This document shows, one piece after another, positions 6,932 to 15,269 of a stretch of DNA of 64,000 nucleotides. The notes under the pieces are model-generated. The model was given only the letters and a program-made list of their open reading frames with translations. It had not been told where the DNA came from and made no database searches. The stretch is from an uncultured Sphingomonadaceae bacterium (GTDB lineage Bacteria; Pseudomonadota; Alphaproteobacteria; Sphingomonadales; Sphingomonadaceae), in NCBI GenBank assembly GCA_938050045.1, contig CALLJS010000013.1, forward strand, positions 124,001-188,000. The letters are read 5' to 3'. Position numbers and translations under genes: made by a program. Positions within the stretch are counted from its first letter, which is position 1. Each line of letters starts with the position of its first letter.

Positions 6932-8859
6932 CGGCTGAGGCAGGGTTGATAGCATTATGGCTTGCGGCTGCATTGGCATTGCTTCAATTCACAGTGTCTT
7001 TTTTCTACATTAGAACCAAAGATGAAAATTTGCTTGCAATCATAAACCCCATTGCGATTGTGCAGGGGCTTTTATGCTTATTATCATTTACGATGCTCAT
7101 CTTGCTGTTTTTAGATACAGATTTATCGGTGCTTTTGGTCGCACAAAACAGCCATATCGATAAACCATGGATATTCAAATTGGCAGGGACTTGGGGAAAC
7201 CACGAAGGGTCGATGCTGCTGTGGGTTAGCGTGTTAGCACTCTGTGGAGCGGCCATTGCATTATTTGAAAAGCGGTTGGACCAAACAACATTTGCTGCAA
7301 CATTACTAGTGCAAGCTTTTGTGTCCTTTGGGTTTTATGCTTTCTTACTTTTTGCTTCAAATCCATTTGAGCGATTGAATTCAGCACCAAAGGAAGGGGC
7401 AGGGCTAAATCCATTACTGCAAGATATTGGTTTAGCTTTTCACCCGCCAACGCTTTATATTGGCTATGTAGGCCTCTCTATAGCTTTCTCTTTGGCCGTC
7501 GGCGGATTGATTAGCGGTAAAATAAATTCTGCATTGGCACGAGCGATGCGACCTTGGGCCTTGCTGGCATGGATTTTCCTGACACTGGGTATCGCGGCGG
7601 GCAGCTATTGGGCCTATTATGAACTAGGCTGGGGCGGATGGTGGTTTTGGGATCCCGTTGAGAATGCATCGCTCATGCCGTGGATAGCGGCAACGGCATT
7701 GCTCCATTCCATAGCCGTTATGGCAACGCGCGATGCGCTGCGTTCATGGACAATCATATTGGCTTTGGTGGGCTTTGCTATGTCGATGGCGGGCACTTTT
7801 TTGGTACGTTCGGGTATTTTAACCAGCGTCCATGCTTTCGCTGTCGATCCAGAGCGCGGTGCTTTCATATTGGCTCTAATGATTATCAACGTTGCAGGGG
7901 CATTATTGCTCTATGCGCTTCGAATCAATCAGGTGCGCCAGGGCAAAATTTTCAATCTGATCAGCCGCGAAGCTGCTATCGTCGGTAATAATATAATTTT
8001 GGTTTCAATATTGGCTATTGTATTTTTAGGGACATTATTTCCATTATTTGCAGAAGGCTTTGCCGATCAAAAAATATCTGTCGGGCCGCCTTATTTTAAC
8101 AAAGCTACTATTCCCTTCATATTTTTGCTCATGATATTGTTATGGGCAGGGCCATTGCTGCGTTGGCGTCAGGATAATGCAGAGCGCATTAGCAAAAAAA
8201 TAATAATCTTGGCTATCTTCGCCACAATCATATTGTCCATATTGGTAATTATTTTGCCCAATATTCCTATTTTATCAATGCTTGCCATAGTTTTATCATT
8301 GGGCTTGGCTGTTGCAAGTTTCCTGCCGCTTATGGGGCGTAAATTAATGCGCACACCGCTGCCTATTTATGGCATGGTTATTGCGCATTTTGGTATAGCA
8401 GTCTGTGCATTTGGTATGGCGAGCGAAAGCGGGTTTAGTAAACAATTGCTAAAATCTGTGGACATTGGAGATACCGAGACAGTAGCAAATTTCGATGTAA
8501 CATTAAAAGATATAAGACCTATTATCGGTGAAAATTGGGTGGCAACTCAGGCTATTATAGAAGTTAGCGATAGCCGCAGCAAAGAGTTTGAAACATTAAA
8601 GCCCGAGCAAAGATTATTTTTTAACCCCAATCAAGAAACGAGCGAGGCGGCATTAATGACCCGTTGGAATGGACAATTATATGCTGTTTTGGGTAAGAAG
8701 AATGAAGATGGGAAATGGCAATTGCGAATATGGTGGAAACCATTTGTGACGTGGATATGGTTTGGTGCCATCATCATTGCGTTGGGCGGATTAATATCAT
8801 TGATCGGTCGTTCTAAACCGCGCAGAAAGAAGCGCGAAGAAGTTAATCCATGGGCTTAA
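6928..8859 (+). CDS. ccmF: Heme lyase CcmF
   Basis: The 643-residue membrane protein contains the WWD domain (GWGGWWFWDPVENASL, roughly residues 232-247) that presents heme. Histidine-bearing periplasmic loops include GTWGNHEGSMLLW upstream and SGILTSVHAFAVDP downstream. With CcmH and CcmI it attaches heme to apocytochrome c. The length is normal. It overlaps ccmE by 4 bases and is followed 13 bases later by ccmG. Confidence 0.96.
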   Translation: MTAEAGLIALWLAAALALLQFTVSFFYIRTKDENLLAIINPIAIVQGLLCLLSFTMLILLFLDTDLSVLLVAQNSHIDKPWIFKLAGTWGNHEGSMLLWVSVLALCGAAIALFEKRLDQTTFAATLLVQAFVSFGFYAFLLFASNPFERLNSAPKEGAGLNPLLQDIGLAFHPPTLYIGYVGLSIAFSLAVGGLISGKINSALARAMRPWALLAWIFLTLGIAAGSYWAYYELGWGGWWFWDPVENASLMPWIAATALLHSIAVMATRDALRSWTIILALVGFAMSMAGTFLVRSGILTSVHAFAVDPERGAFILALMIINVAGALLLYALRINQVRQGKIFNLISREAAIVGNNIILVSILAIVFLGTLFPLFAEGFADQKISVGPPYFNKATIPFIFLLMILLWAGPLLRWRQDNAERISKKIIILAIFATIILSILVIILPNIPILSMLAIVLSLGLAVASFLPLMGRKLMRTPLPIYGMVIAHFGIAVCAFGMASESGFSKQLLKSVDIGDTETVANFDVTLKDIRPIIGENWVATQAIIEVSDSRSKEFETLKPEQRLFFNPNQETSEAALMTRWNGQLYAVLGKKNEDGKWQLRIWWKPFVTWIWFGAIIIALGGLISLIGRSKPRRKKREEVNPWA

Positions 8860-8872
8860 ATCGAGATAAATT

Positions 8873-9397
8873 ATGACGTTAAAATTATGGATACCATTAA
8901 TATTATTCAGTCTTTTGGCGGGCTTTTTATTGTATCAACTCAACCAACCTAAAGATGATTTTGTCCGCTCTCAACTTATAGGAGAGGCTTTACCCGAATT
9001 TGCGTTAGAGCCAGCAACTGATGGAATTGAAGGCTTAGCCCATAGTGATTTTGCGGATGGCAGGGTCAGGCTGCTTAATATATTTGGTAGTTGGTGCATA
9101 CCATGCCGCGCAGAAGCACCGCAACTCGAGGCATTGAAAGCGGCAGGCGTTGAGATTCATGCTATCGCTGTTCGCGATAAACCCGATGATGTGGCGCACT
9201 TTCTAAAAAAATATGGCAATCCATTTGTTAAAATTGGCAGCGACCCAGATTTGCAAATTCAACTGTTATTGGGCTCATCTGGTGTGCCAGAGACTTATTT
9301 AATCGATGGCAAAGGATTTATTCAAAAACAATATATTGGAGATATTAGAGACGATAATATTGCCACCATATTGGCAGATATAAAGTCTGTCCAATGA
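8873..9397 (+). CDS. ccmG: Thiol:disulfide oxidoreductase CcmG/DsbE
   Basis: This 174-residue membrane-anchored thioredoxin-fold protein has its active site at W74-C75-I-P-C78 (FGSWCIPCRAEAP). The cis-proline region is SSGVPETYL, typical of CcmG/DsbE. The N-terminal helix (about residues 4-21) anchors it in the inner membrane facing the periplasm. It reduces apocytochrome or CcmH disulfides before heme attachment. It overlaps ccmH by 4 bases (9394-9397). Confidence 0.93.
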   Translation: MTLKLWIPLILFSLLAGFLLYQLNQPKDDFVRSQLIGEALPEFALEPATDGIEGLAHSDFADGRVRLLNIFGSWCIPCRAEAPQLEALKAAGVEIHAIAVRDKPDDVAHFLKKYGNPFVKIGSDPDLQIQLLLGSSGVPETYLIDGKGFIQKQYIGDIRDDNIATILADIKSVQ

Positions 9398-9852
9398 TCC
9401 GATTCTTTATGCTGACCATATTTTTCATGCTATCGAACAGTGCTATTGCGCAAGTTACAGATGAAAAGCAAGGCACAGGGTTATCTTATGCCAATGAGCA
9501 ATTGGCTAATGCAAAAAAAGAACAAGCAGCGTTTAAGCTCATGTTGGAATTGCGCTGTATTCAATGTCAGGGACAGTCTATCGCTGATAGCGATGCGCCG
9601 ATAGCGCAGGCAATGCGCCATCAAGTGCGTTTGCAAATAGAGCAAGGTAAGCAGCAAGATGAGATTAAAGATTGGATGGTCGCGCGCTATGGCGATTATG
9701 TTAGTTTTGATCCGTCTATCACTGGCATTTCATTGATATTATGGCTTGCCCCAATATTGATTTTTCTATTCTCCATATATGTGGTTATACCATTGTTTAG
9801 CAAGAAAAAAGACCAGAAAATTGATAAACAAAACGAAGAGGCTATAAAATAA
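9394..9852 (+). CDS. ccmH: Cytochrome c maturation protein CcmH (CcmL type)
   Basis: The 152-residue protein starts with a signal peptide ending SNSAIAQ. It has the LRCIQCQGQSI motif (C55 and C58) that defines CcmH, and a C-terminal membrane helix (about residues 108-130). It reduces apocytochrome c and delivers it to CcmF. The next gene supplies the CcmI part, so the two domains fused in E. coli CcmH are separate here, as in other alphaproteobacteria (CycL and CycH). The stop and the next start share one base (TAATG). Confidence 0.93.
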   Translation: MIRFFMLTIFFMLSNSAIAQVTDEKQGTGLSYANEQLANAKKEQAAFKLMLELRCIQCQGQSIADSDAPIAQAMRHQVRLQIEQGKQQDEIKDWMVARYGDYVSFDPSITGISLILWLAPILIFLFSIYVVIPLFSKKKDQKIDKQNEEAIK

Positions 9853-10478
9853 TGGGGTGGGCCGTTGCAATCATTATTACGATCTTGGCGTGTGCTTTGA
9901 TTATTGCGTTGGGCCGGTTGCCGCGCCAAATGTGGAGCATGCCATTTGCAGCCGGAGCCCTGGCACTTGCAGGTTATGCGCATCACGGTAATCCCAACCT
10001 ACCAGCATCATATGCTAGAGAAATTACTGAGTCTGCTGGCGTTGCAAACGAATTAATTTCGATTAGACAAGAAATGGATTATGATTTTGGTGCGGCGAAG
10101 CGCTATTTAATATTATCGGATTCTTCTGCAAAAAATGGTGATTATAAATTTGCATCGGCTGTATTACAAAATGGTCTGATCAAATATCCTAATAATGCAG
10201 AGCTATGGGGGGCACTTGGTTTGCAAATCATGCTGGCGAGCGATGGAAAATTGACAGAGCCTGCTCAATTAGCATTTACTAAATCGCGAAAATTATGGCC
10301 GAAAGGCCCGGTGCCAGACTATTTTGAAGGCTTGGCCGCGCTGTTCGATGGTAGAATAGATACCGCTGAAACTTATTGGAAGAATATGCTAGATAATGGC
10401 TCTCAGAACGCTAAATGGCGTCCAAGGGTGCAAAGACAGTTAATGCAATTAGAGCGATTAAAACAATCAGAAAATTAG
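9852..10478 (+). CDS. ccmI: Cytochrome c maturation TPR protein CcmI/CycH
   Basis: The 208-residue protein has two N-terminal membrane helices (about residues 4-20 and 30-42). A TPR-like domain follows, with helix pairs such as DYKFASAVLQNGLIKYPNN and ELWGALGLQIM. CcmI chaperones the C-terminal helix of apocytochrome c toward the CcmFH complex. It is shorter than many alphaproteobacterial CcmI proteins (300-400 residues), so only the compact version is present. It is the last gene of the ccm run. Confidence 0.82.
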   Translation: MGWAVAIIITILACALIIALGRLPRQMWSMPFAAGALALAGYAHHGNPNLPASYAREITESAGVANELISIRQEMDYDFGAAKRYLILSDSSAKNGDYKFASAVLQNGLIKYPNNAELWGALGLQIMLASDGKLTEPAQLAFTKSRKLWPKGPVPDYFEGLAALFDGRIDTAETYWKNMLDNGSQNAKWRPRVQRQLMQLERLKQSEN

Positions 10479-10565
10479 GCTTATCTGGAATAGTTATTAT
10501 CTATTGATTATGGTTATATTTACCTTTAAGAACAAAATAAGAACTTTGGGTGAATTGAATCATAT

Positions 10566-11339
10566 ATGAGTGCTAAATCGCAATATGAAAAACCTCTGCT
10601 ATTATTATTCTCCGAATTTTCAATAGATGATTTAGCCCGCCTATTGTCTACAAATGATGAGATAATTGTGCGGTCTCAGCCAAATAATATCAAGGAAAAT
10701 CAAGCGAATTTACGCTTAAATACATCTTGGAACATCCAATATGAGGGATTGGATTTGGATATGCATTGGTTTGAAGATCCTTTAGATATAAATTCATATA
10801 AACAATTATTTTGTAATATTGACGAAGCTTCTTTTCAATCTGGAATTGCTATATCTTTTGGGTCTCATATTAGGGATGGTAATAAAAATGCTGCGATTAT
10901 ATCAAGTTTATTCAGATATATTCGTTTGCTAATAGAAAATAGCAAAAGCATAGCTGTGGCTTGGAATATCAGTTCGATAATATCTGATTCTCAATATTTT
11001 GTTGATGTGATTAATCATTATGAGAAGGGGGGCGCTTTCCCCATTTTATCAACTATTGATTTTACATATGATATTGAGGGGATATTGAAATCTAGTGGAT
11101 TATCTTATTTTTCTAATCAAGAGATTCACTATGAATGCCGCCATTTGAATGAAGCAGAATCGATGAAACGCATGACCCGTATTGCCCATGATATCGCAGT
11201 GAATGGTGCTTATTCAGACAGTATGGAAGTGGATGGATTGGATGAAAATGAGAGAATTTACATTACAGTTGATAAAGATAATTCAATCGCAAGAGTAAGG
11301 AGCATCTTTAAATCAGCTTCCTCCAATATTCTGAAATAG
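10566..11339 (+). CDS. Conserved hypothetical protein, possibly DUF4261-like
   Basis: I do not firmly recognise this 257-residue soluble protein. There is no signal peptide or membrane helix. The middle region resembles DUF4261-type proteins as I recall them: a helical stretch (AAIISSLFRYIRLL), then a strand SIAVAWNISSII, then FVDVINHYEKGGAFPIL. A late region AESMKRMTRIAHDIAVNGAY would fit as well. The start ATG at 10566 follows GGGTGAATTGAATCATAT. It has a lower GC content by eye than the ccm genes. No catalytic motif is visible and I assign no function. It sits between ccmI and a cytochrome b561-YceI fusion on the same strand. Confidence 0.6.
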   Translation: MSAKSQYEKPLLLLFSEFSIDDLARLLSTNDEIIVRSQPNNIKENQANLRLNTSWNIQYEGLDLDMHWFEDPLDINSYKQLFCNIDEASFQSGIAISFGSHIRDGNKNAAIISSLFRYIRLLIENSKSIAVAWNISSIISDSQYFVDVINHYEKGGAFPILSTIDFTYDIEGILKSSGLSYFSNQEIHYECRHLNEAESMKRMTRIAHDIAVNGAYSDSMEVDGLDENERIYITVDKDNSIARVRSIFKSASSNILK

Positions 11340-11374
11340 ATTGTTATTTTCAGTGTAAAATATAATATCGCACC

Positions 11375-12742
11375 ATGCAGCGCCATATAAACCCTCCCCA
11401 TTATTCGATATTAGCTGTCTTATTGCATTGGATATTGGCCTTTGCACTTGCGTTTCAAATGGGCTTGGGTTGGCATATGTCAGGCCTTCAAGACGCTTTG
11501 CATAGCGGTCTTGGCCTTTATGTAATTACGCAGTTGCACAAATCGATTGGACTATTGATTTTATTGGCATCAATAGCGCGATTAATTTTGCGTCTGTATA
11601 AAAAACCACCGATTGCTCTTGTTGATGATGTTTGGGCGCATAGATTATCCCAATATACGCATAGTGCGCTCTATATTTTTATGATTGCTACTCCGCTGAG
11701 CGGTTGGTTGATAGTTTCAACTTCTAAACTTAATTTAGATACTTATATTTTTGATACGCTTTATTGGCCGCATATTCCCGGTATTGTATCGCTATCAGAT
11801 GCATCGCGTTCAGCCCTTAATATAGCATCACTATATGCACATGAAATATTAAGCTGGGCGGGTATTTTATTATTTTTCTTGCATATTGCGGGCGCATTGC
11901 GGCATCAATTTTTCAAGGGTGAAGATATTTTATGGCGCATAATGCCCATTATAAAACCATTAGGGAAAATCAAGGCTAGGATTAATTTATGTTTAATAAC
12001 GGCGTTTCTCATAGGCTTATTTGCATTTGTTCAAATCTGTATTGACGGCACAAAACCAATTAAATCCTCCGTTTCACCACCTAAAACTGAAACATCATTA
12101 CCTCATAGTGAAGTTCAGCTTTTGCCTTATAAAAACACGGAAACAAAGCCTTCTGATACACAGCAAATAGAAGAGAATGAGGAAATAATAGAGGATTCCG
12201 ATACTAATGATGAGGCGGACGACATTGCAAGGACAGCAGTGTCAAACGCTGAAAGCATCACGCCATCAAATTGGACTATCACGGGTCCAAAATCACTGAG
12301 CTTTTCGGTAAAATGGAATGATGATATTGTGCAGGGCAGTTTTAGCGATTGGAGTGCTGATATTAAATTTGGGTCAACTGCTTTGGATAAATCTTCCATT
12401 AAAGTGTTGATAAATTTAACCTCTGTTACCACTTCTGATGCGACTGTAAATAATATTATTGGGAATGCTGATTATTTCAATTTCTCTGCTTCACCTGAAG
12501 CGCAATATATCTCCAGCACCATAAAAAGCCTTGGCGATGATCGCTATCAAATGGATGGAATGCTGCGATTAAAAAATATTCAACAGCCCTTGACTATTAT
12601 TTTTACATTGGATGAAAATGGGAATAGTGCGCGTGCAAAAGGGCGTGCGAATATTAATCGGCTTGCCCATAAAATTGGCGTTGACCAAGATGAAATAGCA
12701 AATGATGTGAGCCTTATGTTTGAATTTATGGCTCAGCAGTAA
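11375..12742 (+). CDS. Cytochrome b561-YceI fusion protein
   Basis: The 455-residue protein joins two domains. Residues 1-180 are a four-helix cytochrome b561 with likely heme ligands H18 (LLHWI), H55 (LHKSIGL), H156 (AHEILS) and H170 (FLHIAG). A basic cytoplasmic stretch (KPLGKIKAR) and a fifth membrane helix (about 205-223) come next. An acidic, low-complexity linker (about 230-295) leads to a YceI-like domain (about 298-455) with NADYFNFSASPEAQY and LRLKNIQQPL. Helix five would place the YceI domain in the periplasm. YceI proteins are lipocalin-like isoprenoid binders. In E. coli, yceI and the b561 gene yceJ are neighbours. The partner quinone or acceptor is unknown. Confidence 0.85.
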   Translation: MQRHINPPHYSILAVLLHWILAFALAFQMGLGWHMSGLQDALHSGLGLYVITQLHKSIGLLILLASIARLILRLYKKPPIALVDDVWAHRLSQYTHSALYIFMIATPLSGWLIVSTSKLNLDTYIFDTLYWPHIPGIVSLSDASRSALNIASLYAHEILSWAGILLFFLHIAGALRHQFFKGEDILWRIMPIIKPLGKIKARINLCLITAFLIGLFAFVQICIDGTKPIKSSVSPPKTETSLPHSEVQLLPYKNTETKPSDTQQIEENEEIIEDSDTNDEADDIARTAVSNAESITPSNWTITGPKSLSFSVKWNDDIVQGSFSDWSADIKFGSTALDKSSIKVLINLTSVTTSDATVNNIIGNADYFNFSASPEAQYISSTIKSLGDDRYQMDGMLRLKNIQQPLTIIFTLDENGNSARAKGRANINRLAHKIGVDQDEIANDVSLMFEFMAQQ

Positions 12743-12807
12743 AATTATCTCTCTTCATATTCATTATTGCATTTGCCATTTTATACATAATAGACTGTGG
12801 TGGCGAT

Positions 12808-13323
12808 ATGACGTCAGTAACAATCAACGGATTTTCTAAAAATAGTCTTACCATGCCTAAACGGTCGGGCTATCAGAAGCATCATTTAATCCCTGTTCAA
12901 TTATTGAAAAAACAAACATTTATAAAATTATTCGAAATTGCTCAGCAAGCAGGTTTTGATTCAAGAGACTTTAGGAGCAACGGCATATATTTACCTGCTA
13001 AAGAGAGCCTCGCTGTAGCGAGTGGAAGGCCATTACACCGTGGGCCGCACCCTCAATATAACGCTTTAGTGGAGGATAGAATCGGGCTGATAGAGGCCTC
13101 TATTGAAAAGAAACAATCCGCGTTGGATGCCGAAACAATAGCATTTCGTTTGCGTAATCTGCAAAGAGGATTGCGGCGTATTTTGCTCAAAAAACCAAGA
13201 ACTATCACATTAAATAAACGTGATCCTATGAGCCGAACTATAGATTTCAGAAGCCTTGACAATGATGTGGGTAATATATGGTCAACTCTTGTGCGGTATC
13301 AGAAACAAGATTTTATCAATTAA
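12808..13323 (+). CDS. AHH-type HNH nuclease domain protein
   Basis: The 171-residue protein has an AHH-like nuclease core: YQKHHLIPVQLL (H25, H26), then the FRSNGIYLPAKES segment and PLHRGPHPQYN (H77, H81). This HNH/Endo VII-fold domain usually forms the toxic tip of polymorphic toxins. Here it stands alone, with only a short N-terminal region and a basic C-terminal tail (RNLQRGLRRILLKK). There is no secretion signal and no obvious immunity gene beside it. An internal ATG at 12853 (MPKRSGYQ) is an alternative start. The activity is inferred from motifs; a housekeeping or phage-defence role is equally possible. Confidence 0.75.
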   Translation: MTSVTINGFSKNSLTMPKRSGYQKHHLIPVQLLKKQTFIKLFEIAQQAGFDSRDFRSNGIYLPAKESLAVASGRPLHRGPHPQYNALVEDRIGLIEASIEKKQSALDAETIAFRLRNLQRGLRRILLKKPRTITLNKRDPMSRTIDFRSLDNDVGNIWSTLVRYQKQDFIN

Positions 13324-13410
13324 TTTTTCAATTATGATCTTTTCACTAGACGAGAGCTTCTAAACATTTTTATAGAAGATATGTTTTTAATTCTGCACCA
13401 TATTAACTCA

Positions 13411-13465
13411 CGACTTATGCGCCCTTAGGTGTGATCATCAATGATGATAGCCTAAGGGGAAGTCG
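13411..13465 (+). promoter_or_regulatory. Extended hairpin in the leuA leader
   Basis: Three nested stems fold between 13411 and 13465: CGACTT/AAGTCG (13411-13416 with 13460-13465), CCCTTAGG/CCTAAGGG (13422-13429 with 13451-13458), and ATCATC/GATGAT (13434-13439 with 13443-13448, loop AAT). No U-run follows. ATGATGAT at 13441-13448 is also complementary to ATCATCAT at 13508-13515, which runs into the leuA start codon. It could be a translational control element; no leucine-rich leader peptide was found. Confidence 0.5.
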
Positions 13466-13513
13466 ATAAATTCCACAAAATTAATATAGCATTAGTGTGC
13501 AGGAAAGATCATC

Positions 13514-15178
13514 ATGAATCCGATTAATAAATATAGACCGTTTCCAAAGATAGATTTACCCAATCGTCAATGGCCTAATAATCAAATCAGCAAAGCCCCG
13601 ATATGGCTCTCAACCGACTTAAGAGACGGAAATCAAGCTCTGGTTGATCCAATGGATAGTGCGAAAAAGCAACGTTTCTTTGATTTGTTGGTTTCCATCG
13701 GCGTCAAAGAAATTGAAGTGGGTTTTCCATCGGCCAGCAGCACAGATTTTAACTATATCCGCTCTTTAGTGGATGGTAATAAAATACCCGATGATGTTGT
13801 CATTCAAGCTCTAACCCAATCGCGCCGCGACTTAATAGAGAAAACTTTTGAGAGCATGGCAGGCGCGAAAAAAGCTATTGTGCATCTCTATAATGCTGTG
13901 TCGCCTGCATGGCGTGATATTGTGTTTAAGCTTGATAAGCAAGAAGTGAAGCAGATAGCCCTTGATGGTGCTAAAATTTTGGCCGAGCAAGCCGCAAAAC
14001 ACCCACAGACCGATTGGCATTTTGAATATTCTCCAGAGACATTTTCTACGGCTGAATTGGATTTTAGCTTAGAAGTCTGTGAAGCTGTTATGGAACTATT
14101 AGAGCCAACCAGAGATAAGCCACTCATTTTGAACCTACCCGCAACCGTAGAGGCATCGACACCCAATATTTATGCCGATCAAATTGAGTGGTTTTGCAAT
14201 CATATTTCTGCGCGTGAAAAAGTGATTATTTCATTGCATCCGCACAATGATCGTGGATCGGGGATTGCCGCTGCGGAACTTGGATTAATGGCAGGCGCAG
14301 ACCGAATAGAGGGATGCTTATTTGGTAATGGCGAGCGCACTGGCAATGTTGATTTGGTGACATTGGGCTTGAATCTTTATACGCAAGGTGTCCCCCCCAA
14401 TTTGGATTTTTCTGATATTGATGATATTATTGAAACGGTTCAATATTGTAATGATTTGCCTGTTCATCCCCGCCATCCTTATGCAGGTGAATTAGTATTC
14501 ACAGCTTTTTCGGGTAGCCATCAAGACGCAATAAAAAAAGGGTTTGAGGCGCAAGCGGCGCGCAATGATGACTTTTGGAATGTGCCATATCTGCCAATTG
14601 ATCCTGCTGATCTAGGCCGCGATTATGAGGCTGTTATCCGTGTCAATTCGCAGAGCGGTAAGGGCGGAGTTGCTTGGGTGTTGGATAAAGATCATGGTTT
14701 GAAATTGCCTAAAAAATTACAAGCAAATTTTTCGCAAACGGTTCAATCTATGTCCGATCATTTAGGACGAGAATTGACGAGCGAGGATATTTGGAGTGCG
14801 TTTCAAAAACGATATTATATATCGGTTGATGGCCAATATAAATTAATCCAGCATCAAGAAAAATTAATGAAAGATGGTAGCGGCAAGCGTTTATTCGCTG
14901 GACGTATCAGTAATGGTGATGCAGAAATTTCTATCCAAGGCAGCGGTAATGGCTTAATTTCTGCCATGACGGATGCTTTATCGGATGCGCTTAAGCTAAA
15001 TATCGATATTGTTGATTATTCTGAACATGCGATTGGAACTGGCAGCCATGCCACTGCAGCGGCTTATGTAGAATGTAGCGTCGATGGGCGCGCTATAATA
15101 TTTGGCGTTGGGATAAGCCAGGATGTCGCTACGGCATCCATCAGAGCCATATTAAGTGCGGTTAATAGCCTGCAATAG
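13514..15178 (+). CDS. leuA: 2-isopropylmalate synthase (class II LeuA)
   Basis: The 554-residue enzyme condenses acetyl-CoA with 2-oxoisovalerate, the first committed step of leucine synthesis. The catalytic barrel begins with LSTDLRDGNQALVDPM (residues 32-47; R37 and D38 are the conserved pair). The metal-binding histidines lie in SLHPHNDRGSG, and the GNGERTGN loop is present. The C-terminal third is the LeuA dimer/leucine-feedback domain. The length and N-terminus fit the long LeuA type found in actinobacteria and sphingomonads. GGAAAG precedes the ATG. A structured leader lies upstream. leuB and ilvBNC are elsewhere in the window. Confidence 0.95.
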   Translation: MNPINKYRPFPKIDLPNRQWPNNQISKAPIWLSTDLRDGNQALVDPMDSAKKQRFFDLLVSIGVKEIEVGFPSASSTDFNYIRSLVDGNKIPDDVVIQALTQSRRDLIEKTFESMAGAKKAIVHLYNAVSPAWRDIVFKLDKQEVKQIALDGAKILAEQAAKHPQTDWHFEYSPETFSTAELDFSLEVCEAVMELLEPTRDKPLILNLPATVEASTPNIYADQIEWFCNHISAREKVIISLHPHNDRGSGIAAAELGLMAGADRIEGCLFGNGERTGNVDLVTLGLNLYTQGVPPNLDFSDIDDIIETVQYCNDLPVHPRHPYAGELVFTAFSGSHQDAIKKGFEAQAARNDDFWNVPYLPIDPADLGRDYEAVIRVNSQSGKGGVAWVLDKDHGLKLPKKLQANFSQTVQSMSDHLGRELTSEDIWSAFQKRYYISVDGQYKLIQHQEKLMKDGSGKRLFAGRISNGDAEISIQGSGNGLISAMTDALSDALKLNIDIVDYSEHAIGTGSHATAAAYVECSVDGRAIIFGVGISQDVATASIRAILSAVNSLQ

Positions 15179-15269
15179 AGTATGGCTTAATTGTTATTAA
15201 TTGATTGACAAGCAAGGGGTAAACGGCTTTGTAATTTTTAAACGTTTGATTAAAGTTAGGAATATTTAT

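Noticed and set aside
9696-9986. 96-codon minus-strand frame over ccmH/ccmI
   Set aside because: Antisense to two overlapping, well-supported genes.
13324-13420. Leader peptide for leucine attenuation before leuA
   Set aside because: The short frames here (for example ATG ATC TTT TCA CTA...) contain a single leucine codon and no run, and the hairpin lacks a U-run.
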